DNA of 64,000 nucleotides from Streptomyces phaeochromogenes. Its GTDB lineage: Bacteria > Actinomycetota > Actinomycetes > Streptomycetales > Streptomycetaceae. The position numbers were made by a program, and so were the translations under genes. Where the stretch lies: the NCBI RefSeq assembly GCF_001418655.1, contig NZ_LIQZ01000087.1, positions 124,001 to 188,000 on the forward strand, in the 5' to 3' direction. The notes below the pieces were generated by a model that did no database searches, had not been told where the DNA came from, and worked only from the letters and a program-made list of their open reading frames with translations. Positions 42,908-51,263 of the stretch are shown in pieces (the first letter of the stretch is position 1; every line of letters begins with the position of its first letter).

Positions 42908-43681
42908 ATGACGCATGGCAACGCGGCCGGTACCGCACCACCGTCGACGCCCGCCACCCCACGATCCACGCTCGTGGTCACCGCGCACGCCGGGGACTTC
43001 GTGTGGCGGGCGGGTGGGGCCATCGCCCTCGCCGCCTCACGTGGTGAGAAGGTCACCATCGCGTGCCTGACCTACGGCGAGCGCGGCGAGTCCGCGAAGG
43101 CCTGGCGTGAGGGCAGGTCGCTGGAGGAGATCAAGGAGATGCGCCGCGCGGAGGCCGAGGCGGCAGCCGCCACCCTCGGCGCCGAGGTCGTCTTCTTCGA
43201 CGCCGGCGACTACCCCCTGACCATCACCCCCGAGCTGACGGACCGGCTGGTGGCCGTCTACCGTGCGGCGCAGCCCGACGTCGTCCTCACCCACCCGCTC
43301 GAAGACCCGTACAACGGCGACCACCCGGCAGCCGCCCGGATGGCGCTGGACGCCCGCGTGCTCGCCCAGGCCATCGGCTACCCGGCCGAGGGGGAGATCA
43401 TCGGCGCCCCGCCGGTGTTCTTCTTCGAGCCGCACCAGCCCGAGATGTGCGGCTTCAAGCCTGAGGTCCTCCTCGACATCTCCGAGGTGTGGGAGACCAA
43501 GCGCAAGGCCATGGAGTGCCTGGCCGCCCAGCGGCACCTGTGGGACTACTACACCGACCTCGCCGTCCGCCGCGGTGTGCAGCTCAAGCGCAACGCGGGC
43601 CCCAACCTCGGTCTGCCGCACACCACTTACGCCGAGGCGTACATGCGCCCGTACCCGCAGGTCACGGGGGAGCTGGCATGA
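42908..43681 (+). CDS. galB: 4-oxalomesaconate hydratase (PIG-L/LmbE family, GalB-like)
   Basis: 257 residues from the ATG at 42908 with an AAGGAG site 9 bases upstream; a TTG at 42884 is possible. LmbE-type metal enzyme with LVVTAHAGDFVWRAGGAIAL, CLTYGERGESAKAWR, FFDAGDYPL, VVLTHPLEDPYNGDHPAAARMAL and VFFFEPHQPEMCGFKP. The AHxxDFVWRAGG variant in place of the usual AHPDDE is what I recall for P. putida GalB, which hydrates 4-oxalomesaconate to 4-carboxy-4-hydroxy-2-oxoadipate in gallate breakdown. The stop overlaps the aldolase gene. The neighbouring galC and galD homologues make this assignment strong. Confidence 0.86.
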   Translation: MTHGNAAGTAPPSTPATPRSTLVVTAHAGDFVWRAGGAIALAASRGEKVTIACLTYGERGESAKAWREGRSLEEIKEMRRAEAEAAAATLGAEVVFFDAGDYPLTITPELTDRLVAVYRAAQPDVVLTHPLEDPYNGDHPAAARMALDARVLAQAIGYPAEGEIIGAPPVFFFEPHQPEMCGFKPEVLLDISEVWETKRKAMECLAAQRHLWDYYTDLAVRRGVQLKRNAGPNLGLPHTTYAEAYMRPYPQVTGELA

Positions 43682-44433
43682 GCGGCCTGATCGTCACCAA
43701 CCCTCCGAAGGCCGCCGAGAAGGACGTCGAGGCGCTCTCCGCGTACGGCGTGGCGACCGTCCACGAGGCCCTCGGACGCACCGGCCTCCTCGGCAGCGAC
43801 CTGCGCCCGATCCAGCAGGGCGTACGGGTCGCCGGCACCGCCGTCACCGTGCTGAGCTGGCCCGGCGACAACCTCATGATCCACGCGGCGGTCGAGCAGT
43901 GCGGCGAGGGCGACATCCTCGTCGTCACCACCACCTCGCCCTCCACGGACGGCATGTTCGGCGAACTCTTCGCCACCGCCCTGCGACGCCGGGGCGTACG
44001 CGGCCTGGTGACCGGGGCCGGAGTGCGCGACACCGAGGAACTGCGCGCGATGGGCTTCCCCGTCTGGGCGGCGGCCGTCTCCGCGCAGGGCACCGTGAAG
44101 GCCACCGGCGGATCGGTCAACGTACCGGTGGTGCTCGGCGGACACAGCGTCCGGCCGGGCGATGTGATCCTTGCCGACGACGACGGAGTGATGGTCGTTC
44201 CGCGCGAGCGGTCCGGCGAGGCCGTCGACGCGTCCGCCGCGCGCACCGCGAAGGAGGAGGCGACCCGCGCCGCCTTCGCCGAGGGCCAACTCGGCCTGGA
44301 CCGCTACGGGTTGCGCGAGACACTCGTACGACTGGGAGTGCGCTACCAGTCGTACGAGGAGTACCGGCGGGAGCGACAGGAACGGCCGGAGGGGCCGGAG
44401 CGGCGGAATCCGTGGGACGGGGCCGGGACGTGA
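43678..44433 (+). CDS. galC: 4-carboxy-4-hydroxy-2-oxoadipate aldolase (RraA-like family, GalC-like)
   Basis: 251 residues from the ATG overlapping the previous stop (ATGA); the open frame upstream is ignored. RraA/HMG-aldolase-type fold with YGVATVHEALGRTGLLGSDLRPI, ILVVTTTSPSTDGMFGELFATAL, LVTGAGVRDTEELRAMGFPVWAAAVSAQGTVK and VRPGDVILADDDGVMVVPRE. The GAGVRD and ADDDG segments carry the Arg and metal-binding Asp residues of class II pyruvate aldolases. It should split carboxy-hydroxy-oxoadipate into pyruvate and oxaloacetate. The tail is charged and Arg/Glu-rich. Confidence 0.86.
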   Translation: MSGLIVTNPPKAAEKDVEALSAYGVATVHEALGRTGLLGSDLRPIQQGVRVAGTAVTVLSWPGDNLMIHAAVEQCGEGDILVVTTTSPSTDGMFGELFATALRRRGVRGLVTGAGVRDTEELRAMGFPVWAAAVSAQGTVKATGGSVNVPVVLGGHSVRPGDVILADDDGVMVVPRERSGEAVDASAARTAKEEATRAAFAEGQLGLDRYGLRETLVRLGVRYQSYEEYRRERQERPEGPERRNPWDGAGT

Positions 44434-44487
44434 CCGGGCGCAGGAATGGAGACGGGCCGTGACCGGGCACCGGGTCGGAGTGGGCTC

Positions 44488-45624
44488 GTGACCGGGGCCG
44501 GGGCCAGGGCCGGGGTCGACGCCAGGTCCGTGACCGGGGCCGGGCCCGAGGAGGTGCGCTGCATGCTCATGCGTGGCGGCACATCCAAGGGTGCCTACTT
44601 CCTGGCCGGGGACCTGCCCGCCGAACCCGCCCCGCGCGACGACCTGTTGCTGCGTGTCATGGGCAGCCCCGACCCGCGCCAGATCGACGGCCTGGGCGGG
44701 GCGCATCCCCTGACCAGCAAGGTGGCCGTGGTCTCCGCGTCGGCCGACCCCGAGGCGGACGTCGACTACCTGTTCCTCCAAGTCGGCGTCGACACGCCGG
44801 AAGTGAGTGACCGTCAGAACTGTGGGAACCTCCTCGCCGGGGTCGGCCCGTTCGCCGTCGAACGCGGACTGGTCGCCGCCCGAGACGGCCGTACGTCGGT
44901 GCGGATCCGCATGCTCAACACCGGGGACCTCGCCGTCGCGTCCTTCGCCACCCCGGAGGGGCGTGTCGACTACAGCGGCTCCGCCGAGATCTCCGGGGTG
45001 CCGGGGTCCGCGGCGCCGGTGGTCATCGAGTTCCCGCAGAGCGGCAGCCCGCTGTTGCCGACCGGCCGGGCGCGGGACCTCGTCGCCGGCGTACCGGTCA
45101 CCTGCGTGGACAACGGCATGCCGACGGTGCTGATCGCCGCGTCCTCGCTCGGCGTCACCGGGTACGAGACCCCCACCGACCTGGAGGCGGACCAGGCCCT
45201 CGCGGAACGGCTCCGGGAGATCCGGCTGGAGGCCGGAAAGCTGATGGGGCTCGGCGACGTCGAAGGCACCACCGTGCCCAAACTCAGCCTGCTGGCACCG
45301 CCGTTGGACGGTGGCGCGGTCATGACCCGCACCTTCATCCCGGTGCGCTGCCACACCTCGATCGGGGTCCTGGGCGCCGCGAGTGTCGCAGCAGGACTGC
45401 GGATCGAGGGCGGCGTCGGCCGGGCGGTCGCACGTCTGCCGGCCGGCGGCGACCGGGTGCGCATCGAGCACCCCACCGGATTCCTCGACGTAGAAACGAC
45501 CTTCGCGTACGACGAACCGGGCGCTGTCCCGGTGGTCCGCCGTACCGCCGTCGTCCGCACCGCACGCAAGATCTTCGACGGCACGGTCTTCCCCCGGCCG
45601 GCCGGAGCCGCACTACACCCCTGA
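44488..45624 (+). CDS. galD: 4-oxalomesaconate tautomerase (PrpF family, GalD-like)
   Basis: 378 residues from the GTG at 44488, which has a CGGAG site; ATG 44446 and GTG 44530 are alternatives. PrpF-type isomerase with CMLMRGGTSKGAYFLAGDLP, MGSPDPRQIDGLGGAHPLTSKVAVVS, VDYLFLQVGVD, SDRQNCGNLLAGVGPFAVERGLV and VPVTCVDNGMPTVLIAA. Its two catalytic cysteines sit in NCGNLL and TCVDNGMP. This is closest to GalD, which converts the keto to the enol form of 4-oxalomesaconate. GTGACCGGG occurs four times around the start (44431-44540), an odd repeat that blurs the start choice. Confidence 0.85.
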   Translation: MTGAGARAGVDARSVTGAGPEEVRCMLMRGGTSKGAYFLAGDLPAEPAPRDDLLLRVMGSPDPRQIDGLGGAHPLTSKVAVVSASADPEADVDYLFLQVGVDTPEVSDRQNCGNLLAGVGPFAVERGLVAARDGRTSVRIRMLNTGDLAVASFATPEGRVDYSGSAEISGVPGSAAPVVIEFPQSGSPLLPTGRARDLVAGVPVTCVDNGMPTVLIAASSLGVTGYETPTDLEADQALAERLREIRLEAGKLMGLGDVEGTTVPKLSLLAPPLDGGAVMTRTFIPVRCHTSIGVLGAASVAAGLRIEGGVGRAVARLPAGGDRVRIEHPTGFLDVETTFAYDEPGAVPVVRRTAVVRTARKIFDGTVFPRPAGAALHP

Positions 45625-45633
45625 GGAGGCCCC

Positions 45634-46584
45634 ATGGCCCCGCCGCTCGGCGACATCGCCCACCTCGGGCACGTCGAACTGCTCACCCCCGACCTGGACG
45701 CCAGCGTCCGGTTCTTCACCGACTACCTCGGCCTGACCGAGAACGGCCGCTCCGGGGACTCCGTATACCTGCGGACCTGGGACGACTACGAGCACCACAG
45801 CGTGACCCTGACCGCCCACACGACGTCCGGGATCCGCCGCACGGCCCTGCGCGCCTCCAGCGAGGAAGCCCTCCAGCGCCGGGTCAAGGAGACCGAGAAC
45901 GCGGGCCGCCCCGGCCGCTGGGTCGAGGACGAGCCGGGCATCGGCCCGCTGTACGTCACCACCGACCCCGACGGCCATGAACTCGCCCTCTACTGGGAGA
46001 GCGAGTGGTACCGGGCACCGGACGAGCTGAAGCCGGGGCTGAAGAACCAGCCGCAGGCCAAGCCCGGCCACGGCGTGGGCGTACGCCGCCTGGACCACGT
46101 CAACTTCCTCGCCGCCGATGTCGGGCCCAACGGAGACTTCGTCCACGAGGTGCTCGGCGCCCGCCCCACCGAGCAGATCCGGCTCGACAGCGGGCGGATC
46201 GCCGCCCAGTGGCTGACCTTCAGCAGCAAGTCGTACGACCTCGTCTACACCGAGGACTGGACCGGCTCCAACGGACGCCTGCACCACATCGCGTTCGCCA
46301 CGGACACCCGTGAGGACATCCTGCGGGCGGCCGATCTCGCCCTGGACACCGGTGTGTTCATCGAGACGGGCCCGCACAAGCACGCGATCCAGCAGACGTT
46401 CTTCCTGTACGTCTACGAGCCCGGCGGCAACCGTGTCGAGCTGTGCAACCCGCTCACCCGTCTCGTCCTGGCGCCCGACTGGCCGCTGATCACCTGGACC
46501 GAGGAGGAGCGGAAGAAGGGTCAGGCCTGGGGTCTGAAGACCATCGAGTCGTTCCACACCCACGGCACGCCGCCGGTCGGCTGA
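45634..46584 (+). CDS. VOC-family extradiol ring-cleavage dioxygenase
   Basis: 316 residues, two vicinal-oxygen-chelate modules as in catechol 2,3-dioxygenases. N-terminal module AHLGHVELLTPDLDASVRFFTDYLGL. The catalytic C-terminal module has iron ligands His in RRLDHVNFLA, His in GRLHHIAFATD and Glu in YEPGGNRVELCNP. It follows galD by 9 bases, where gallate clusters carry the gallate dioxygenase gene. GalA belongs to the unrelated LigAB family, so this would be a non-homologous replacement. As no dehydrogenase or lactonase for the protocatechuate route is present, gallate is the simplest substrate, but a different catechol is possible. Confidence 0.85.
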   Translation: MAPPLGDIAHLGHVELLTPDLDASVRFFTDYLGLTENGRSGDSVYLRTWDDYEHHSVTLTAHTTSGIRRTALRASSEEALQRRVKETENAGRPGRWVEDEPGIGPLYVTTDPDGHELALYWESEWYRAPDELKPGLKNQPQAKPGHGVGVRRLDHVNFLAADVGPNGDFVHEVLGARPTEQIRLDSGRIAAQWLTFSSKSYDLVYTEDWTGSNGRLHHIAFATDTREDILRAADLALDTGVFIETGPHKHAIQQTFFLYVYEPGGNRVELCNPLTRLVLAPDWPLITWTEEERKKGQAWGLKTIESFHTHGTPPVG

Positions 46585-46656
46585 CACCGGTATCCCCACC
46601 GCGCGGACGGCACACCACCGCTGTGTGCCGTCTCGGCGCCGCTCATTGTTCCTGAG

Positions 46657-46701
46657 ATTGTTGACAAAAACGTTGACAATCGTGAAGCGGATTTCTAGCG
46701 T
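46657..46701 (+). promoter_or_regulatory. Promoter and paired GntR-type sites upstream of the transporter
   Basis: ATTGTTGACAA (46657-46667) and GTTGACAAT (46672-46680) lie 15 bases apart. TTGACA at 46673-46678 is 17 bases from TAGCGT (46696-46701), a good -35/-10 pair. The repeated motif matches the site before the GntR gene, so this transporter should belong to the same regulon. Confidence 0.72.
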
Positions 46702-46803
46702 CATGCGCATCACAGGGTCGGCCGCACGAACCGCTCGCCTCGCGCGCTCCCCGCCTCCCCGATCCCCTCCAGGGACACGACTCCTGGACGAGAGGAAACA
46801 ACG

Positions 46804-48129
46804 ATGTCCTCCTCCTTCGCCCTGTCCGCCCGTGGCGGCAGACTGGCGGCACTGGCCGTCGGTCTGTGCTGGCTGGCCGTGCTCTTCGACGGCCTCGACA
46901 TGTTCATCTACGGCTCGGTGCTGCCGCACATGCTGGCGGAGAAGTCCCTCGGCATCACCCCGGACCGCGCCGGTGACCTGGGCAGTTACGCCACCTTCGG
47001 CATGCTGGTCGGCGCGCTCACCGCGGGGACGGTCGCCGACCGCATCGGCCGCAAGAAGCTGATGGTCGCCTGCGTCACGCTCTTCTCGCTGGCCTCCGGC
47101 CTGTGCGCGATGTCGGGCAGCGTCGCGGTCTTCGGCCTCGGCCGCACCCTCGCCGGTGTCGGCCTCGGCGGGCTCCTGCCCACCGCGATCAGCATGGTCT
47201 CCGACTACGCCCCGCGCGGCCGCACCGCCCTCACCATCGGCATGCTGATGACCGCCCACCACGCCGGCGGCATCCTGTCCGCCTATGTGGCCCTGTGGAT
47301 CGTGGAGCCCTTCGGCTGGCGTGCCGCCTTCTGGGTCTGCGTGGTCCCGCTGCTCTTCGTCCCGGTGCTCGCCAGGTTCATGCCCGAGTCGCTGAGCTTC
47401 CTGGTCGCCAAGGGCCGTACCGAGGAGGCCCGCGAACTGGCCGGCCGCTTCGAGGTCGAACTGCCCGCCGTGGCGGGGAAGAAGGCCCCTGCCGACCGCT
47501 GGAACGCCCTCGTCAACCTGTTCCGCGGCGGCGAGTGGACCCAGACCCTGCTGTACTGGCTGGCCTCCTTCGGCGGGCTCCTGCTCGTCTACGGCGTCGC
47601 CACCTGGCTGCCCACCCTGATGCGCAGCGAGGGCTACGAACTGGGCTCCGCGCTCACCTTCGTCGTCCTCTTCAACCTCGGCGGCATCGTGGGCATGCTG
47701 GTCGCGGGCCGGGCCGCCGACCGGTTCGGGGCGCCGCGCATCTCGTCGATCTGGTTCGCGCTGACCGCCGCCGGAGTCTTCCTGCTCAGCGTCCACATGC
47801 CGCTCGCGGTGACCTTCACGGTGGTCTTCCTCACCGGCGTGTTCCTCAACAGCGCCCAGACCATGATCTACGCGACGGTCTCGATCCGCTCCACCCCCGA
47901 CAACCGCGCCACCGCCGTCGGCTGGACCTCCGGCATGGGCCGCTTCGGCGCCGTGTTCGGCCCGTGGCTCGGCGGCCAACTTCTCGCCGCAGGCAACGGG
48001 GACTGGGGCTTCACCGCCTTCGCGATCGCGGGCCTGTCGTCGATGGTCTTCATCGGCATCGCGGCGCTGCGCAGCTCGCGGCAGACGCCGAAGAGCGGCG
48101 CGCGGCAGGAGCTGATCACCAGCGGCTGA
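46804..48129 (+). CDS. MFS aromatic-acid:H+ symporter (AAHS family)
   Basis: 441 residues, twelve membrane spans expected. The first span has LFDGLDMFIYGSVLPHM, the AAHS hallmark Asp motif. The 2-3 loop is GTVADRIGRKKLM, and span 4 is LGRTLAGVGLGGLLPTAISMVSDYAPRGRT. The second-half loop GRAADRFGAPRIS and the late GWTSGMGRFGAVFGPWLGG also match PcaK/GalT-type carriers. It likely imports gallate or a related hydroxybenzoate. It has its own promoter with two copies of the regulator motif, 219 bases after the dioxygenase gene. Confidence 0.88.
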   Translation: MSSSFALSARGGRLAALAVGLCWLAVLFDGLDMFIYGSVLPHMLAEKSLGITPDRAGDLGSYATFGMLVGALTAGTVADRIGRKKLMVACVTLFSLASGLCAMSGSVAVFGLGRTLAGVGLGGLLPTAISMVSDYAPRGRTALTIGMLMTAHHAGGILSAYVALWIVEPFGWRAAFWVCVVPLLFVPVLARFMPESLSFLVAKGRTEEARELAGRFEVELPAVAGKKAPADRWNALVNLFRGGEWTQTLLYWLASFGGLLLVYGVATWLPTLMRSEGYELGSALTFVVLFNLGGIVGMLVAGRAADRFGAPRISSIWFALTAAGVFLLSVHMPLAVTFTVVFLTGVFLNSAQTMIYATVSIRSTPDNRATAVGWTSGMGRFGAVFGPWLGGQLLAAGNGDWGFTAFAIAGLSSMVFIGIAALRSSRQTPKSGARQELITSG

Positions 48130-48235
48130 CCGGCCACGGGGACGTGTGCCTGGGCCGGGTTCGAGGACGACGCCCGCCCAGGAGCGTAACGACACATCCG
48201 GACAACCCCGGGCCGCCTCACCCGTCCCTGAAAGT

Positions 48236-48245
48236 GTCAACAATT
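48236..48245 (-). promoter_or_regulatory. GntR-type site upstream of the carboxylesterase gene
   Basis: TGTCAACAAT on the plus strand is ATTGTTGACA on the minus strand, the same ten bases found before the GntR and transporter genes. It lies 145 bases before the esterase start and suggests that this gene is in the same regulon. Confidence 0.6.
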
Positions 48246-48389
48246 ACGTTCCGCATCTTGCCGACGCATTGGTCACGCGGTTACGTTCACCGCCACGGAG
48301 CCGGCCCTCGCCGCCCACCGGTACCGCCCTCAACAAGCCCACCCCTCCTGGTTGTTCATGCCCGGCACGTCAACAGGAAGCAGGGATCG

Positions 48390-50045
48390 ATGAGACGCAT
48401 GAGACCGCTCGGCTCAGCCGTGACCGCCCTGGTGAGCGCGAGCCTGATCGGCCTCGGGCTCCTGTCCCCGGGGGTGGCGCAGACACGGTCCGCGGAGGAC
48501 TCGGCCCGGCCCACGTCCACGCTGGTGGAGACCACGAACGGCAAGGTGCGCGGCCGTAGCCAGACCGGGTACGACCAGTGGCTCGGCATTCCGTACGCCG
48601 CCGACCCGACCGGGAAGTCGCGCTGGACCGCTCCCCGGCCCGCCGCGCGATGGACCGGGGTGCGTGACGCCACGAGGTTCAGCGACCGCTGTGCCCAGGC
48701 GAGTGGCTGGGACCCCGGCTACGAGGACCCGACGCTCACCGAGGACTGCCTGTCGCTCAACGTCTACACGCCGGAGGGGACGCGGGGACGGCTTCCGGTG
48801 CTCGTGTGGATCCACGGCGGCGGCTTCACGGGCGGCGCGGGGCAGGACACCAACCCCCGCAAGTTCGCACAGCAGGCGAACGCGGTCGTCGTCACCGTCA
48901 ACTACCGCCTGGGCGCCCTCGGATACCTCAACCTGCCCCAGCTGCGGAAGGAGAACGCCGATGGCCCCGGCACCTTCGGGCTGCTCGACCAGCAGGCGGC
49001 CCTGCGCTGGGTACAGGCCAACATCGGCCACTTCGGCGGTGACGCACGGAACGTCACCATCGCAGGCCAGTCCGCCGGCGGTTCGTCGGTCTGCGCACAG
49101 CTGGCCTCACCGACCGCCAAGGGACTCTTCTCCCGGGCGGTCATCATGAGCGGCGGCTGCAGTCTGCAGTCCGCCGGCGCGGGGGAGACGTCAAGTCTCG
49201 CGTTCGTCAAGGAGGTTGGCTGCTCGACCGCCTCGGACGTCCTCGCGTGTCTGCGCGCCAGGCCCGCCGCCGACATCGTCACCGCCCAGCAGAAGGCGGG
49301 CATCCGGCCCTCGCTCGGAGGCGCCGCCTTCCCCGCCGATCCCGCTGTCGCCGTCCCGGCCGGGAAGTTCAACCGCGTCCCGGTCATGCTGGGACAGGTC
49401 AGCAGCGAGCGGTCGCTGTTCACCTTCCAGAACTACGACTACCTGGGCAAACCCCTGACCGCACCGCAGTACGAGGCACTGGTGAAGTCGACGTACGGCA
49501 CCGACGCGGAGCTGGTCCTCGCCGAGTATCCCGTCACCGAGTTCGACTCCCCAGGGGTGGCGTGGACCACCGTGCAGAACGACTCGACCTCGTACACCCG
49601 TCAGCAGGTCATGGGACAGCTGGCGCGGTATGTGCCCACGTACGCCTACGAGTTCACCGAGAGCGACACCCCGCAGTTCACGTCCATCCACCTGATCCAG
49701 CAGAAGAGCGAGGTCGCCCGGAAGTTCCCGTTCGGCGCGACCCATGTCGACGACCTCGGCTATCTCTGGGAGTACCTCGGGCAGACCGTGCCCTACAGCG
49801 ACGACCAGCTTGAGCTGTCCGACCAGATGATCCGGTACTGGGGCAGGTTCGCGGCGAAGGGTGACCCGAACGGCGAACACACCCCGAAGTGGCCGAAGTA
49901 CGACCCCGGGACCGACGCGATGATGTCGCTGTCGGCCTGCGACACCTCACCGGCCACCGATCGGCCTCCGGCCGCGTGCTCCAGGACCACCGACCGGTTC
50001 GGCACCGAGCACAACACGGCGTTCTGGAGGAGTCTTTCCTCCTGA
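48390..50045 (+). CDS. Secreted type B carboxylesterase
   Basis: 551 residues from the ATG at 48390 (CAGGGA site). Signal peptide GSAVTALVSASLIGLGLLSPGVAQ. Type B features are QWLGIPYAADP, EDCLSLNVYTPEG, oxyanion-hole VWIHGGGF, nucleophile elbow VTIAGQSAGGSSV (Ser) and GATHVDDLGYLW (His). Six or more cysteines suggest disulfides outside the cell. The shared regulator motif and the gallate-type cluster upstream suggest that it releases aromatic acids from plant esters, for example galloyl or feruloyl esters; the family alone does not give the substrate. It follows the transporter in the same direction. Confidence 0.87.
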   Translation: MRRMRPLGSAVTALVSASLIGLGLLSPGVAQTRSAEDSARPTSTLVETTNGKVRGRSQTGYDQWLGIPYAADPTGKSRWTAPRPAARWTGVRDATRFSDRCAQASGWDPGYEDPTLTEDCLSLNVYTPEGTRGRLPVLVWIHGGGFTGGAGQDTNPRKFAQQANAVVVTVNYRLGALGYLNLPQLRKENADGPGTFGLLDQQAALRWVQANIGHFGGDARNVTIAGQSAGGSSVCAQLASPTAKGLFSRAVIMSGGCSLQSAGAGETSSLAFVKEVGCSTASDVLACLRARPAADIVTAQQKAGIRPSLGGAAFPADPAVAVPAGKFNRVPVMLGQVSSERSLFTFQNYDYLGKPLTAPQYEALVKSTYGTDAELVLAEYPVTEFDSPGVAWTTVQNDSTSYTRQQVMGQLARYVPTYAYEFTESDTPQFTSIHLIQQKSEVARKFPFGATHVDDLGYLWEYLGQTVPYSDDQLELSDQMIRYWGRFAAKGDPNGEHTPKWPKYDPGTDAMMSLSACDTSPATDRPPAACSRTTDRFGTEHNTAFWRSLSS

Positions 50046-50062
50046 ACCCGGGACATGGTGCC

Positions 50063-50467
50063 TCACCCCATCTGGTCCTCCGCCGACAGGTGTTCCACGG
50101 TTACCCCGGTCTCGGTGAACGTGCGGGTCACCGTCCCCGACGTATAGACACACAGGATGCGCAGAGGCGTGACGCCGGTGTTGCGGAAGAGATGGGGGAG
50201 GGGAGAGGGGACGTACGTCGTGTCGAACCGCTCCAGCTTCGTCACCTCTCCGTCCACCACCACCTCCGCCTCCCCTTCGAGGACCGTCACGTGCTCGTCG
50301 CAGTTGTGCGAGTGCAGCGGCGCACCGGAGCCGACCGGATACACGCTCATCCCGCTGGTGATCCGGTTCTCCCCGCCCGCCGATGTCGTCGTGATGAGTG
50401 GTGTGCTCACGACGGCACCGCCCCGGCTGAGCGGGGGGACGGACGCGACTTTGACGATGGTGGTCAT
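50063..50467 (-). CDS. Small cupin-domain protein
   Basis: 134 residues, single cupin barrel. Motif 1 is GSGAPLHSHNCDEHVTVLEGEAEVVVDG (His-x-His...Glu), motif 2 PSPLPHLFRNTGVTPLRIL (His). The metal ligands are complete, so it may be an enzyme or a metal-dependent sensor. It converges with the esterase gene (17-base gap) and is divergent from the carboxymuconolactone-decarboxylase-like gene. Such small cupins often accompany aromatic catabolism, but no reaction can be named. Confidence 0.8.
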   Translation of the reverse strand: MTTIVKVASVPPLSRGGAVVSTPLITTTSAGGENRITSGMSVYPVGSGAPLHSHNCDEHVTVLEGEAEVVVDGEVTKLERFDTTYVPSPLPHLFRNTGVTPLRILCVYTSGTVTRTFTETGVTVEHLSAEDQMG

Positions 50468-50707
50468 CCGGGGTTCCTCACCGTTCTCTGGGGTCTCTCG
50501 GTTCTCCGGGGCCTCTCGGGTCTCCCGACTCCGCGTCGAACGACGTTAGGTCGCGCGCCCGTGAATGGGTGCCCTCCGGCGTGCAGTTTTACGTTGCATT
50601 CCCGGAGGGGTGAGCTTCTCGAACCCGGTTGTACCGTCGGCTGCCATCGCACGGCTTCTCGATCCGTGACGTAAACGCGCCGGAAAGAAAAGGCAGGTAT
50701 CGGCCAC
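50468..50707. promoter_or_regulatory. Divergent intergenic region with an inverted repeat
   Basis: 240 bases between the cupin and the CMD-family gene. Exact arms CCCTCCGG (50572-50579) and CCGGAGGG (50602-50609) flank a 22-base AT-richer segment containing TTTTACGTTGCATT. No copy of the ATTGTTGACA motif is seen here. Pyrimidine-rich CTCTCGG-type repeats occur at 50477-50525. Confidence 0.4.
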
Positions 50708-51262
50708 ATGAGGCTCCCCGTTCTCAGCGAAGAGGAAATGAATCCGCGGCAGCAGGAGCTGGCCGCCCGTATCGCCGGCCGCCGCGGCGCCGTCCGTGGA
50801 CCGTTCCGGGTCTGGCTGCACAGCCCGGAGATGTGTGAACGCGCCGAGTCCCTGGGCGCGTTCGCCCGGTTCGACTGCGGCCTGCCGGAGCACCTGCGCG
50901 AACTCGCCCTGCTGATGGCCGCCCGGAACTGGGACGCGCAGTACTCCTGGAACGCGCATGTGCGCCAGGCCATCGAGGCCGGCATCCCGGAGGCCGCCGT
51001 CAAGGCGATCGCCGAGAAGCGCGAGGCGGTCTTCGACACCGAACCGGACCAGGCCTTCTACCAGTTCTGCCGCGAGATCCTCGACGAGCACTTCGTCTCC
51101 GACGAGACCTTCGCCCGCGCACTGGACCACTTCGGCGCCAAGGGTCTTGTCGACACCATCGGCGCGCTCGGCAACTTCACCATGCTCGGCATGTGCCTCA
51201 ACACCTTCCAGGTGGATCTGCAGGCCGACCGCGAGCCCCCCTTCCCGGACATCCGCGGCTAG
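50708..51262 (+). CDS. Carboxymuconolactone decarboxylase family protein (AhpD-like)
   Basis: 184 residues. All-helical CMD domain with GPFRVWLHSPEMCERAESLGAFARFDCGLPEHLRELALLMAARNW, then YSWNAHVRQAIEAGIPEAAVKAIAEKR and GLVDTIGALGNFTMLGMCLNTF. The usual Cys-x-x-Cys redox pair of AhpD is missing, and EYEW/H-type residues occupy the site (AQYSWNAHV), as in the many CMD-like proteins beside aromatic degradation genes. A decarboxylase or ring-processing role is possible but unproven. The start has a weak upstream site. Confidence 0.82.
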   Translation: MRLPVLSEEEMNPRQQELAARIAGRRGAVRGPFRVWLHSPEMCERAESLGAFARFDCGLPEHLRELALLMAARNWDAQYSWNAHVRQAIEAGIPEAAVKAIAEKREAVFDTEPDQAFYQFCREILDEHFVSDETFARALDHFGAKGLVDTIGALGNFTMLGMCLNTFQVDLQADREPPFPDIRG

Positions 51263-51263
51263 T

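Noticed and set aside
45613..48243. An 876-codon open frame on the minus strand
   Set aside because: It is antisense to both the dioxygenase and the MFS transporter, which are well supported. Gln/Arg/Gly/Asp-rich low-information sequence.
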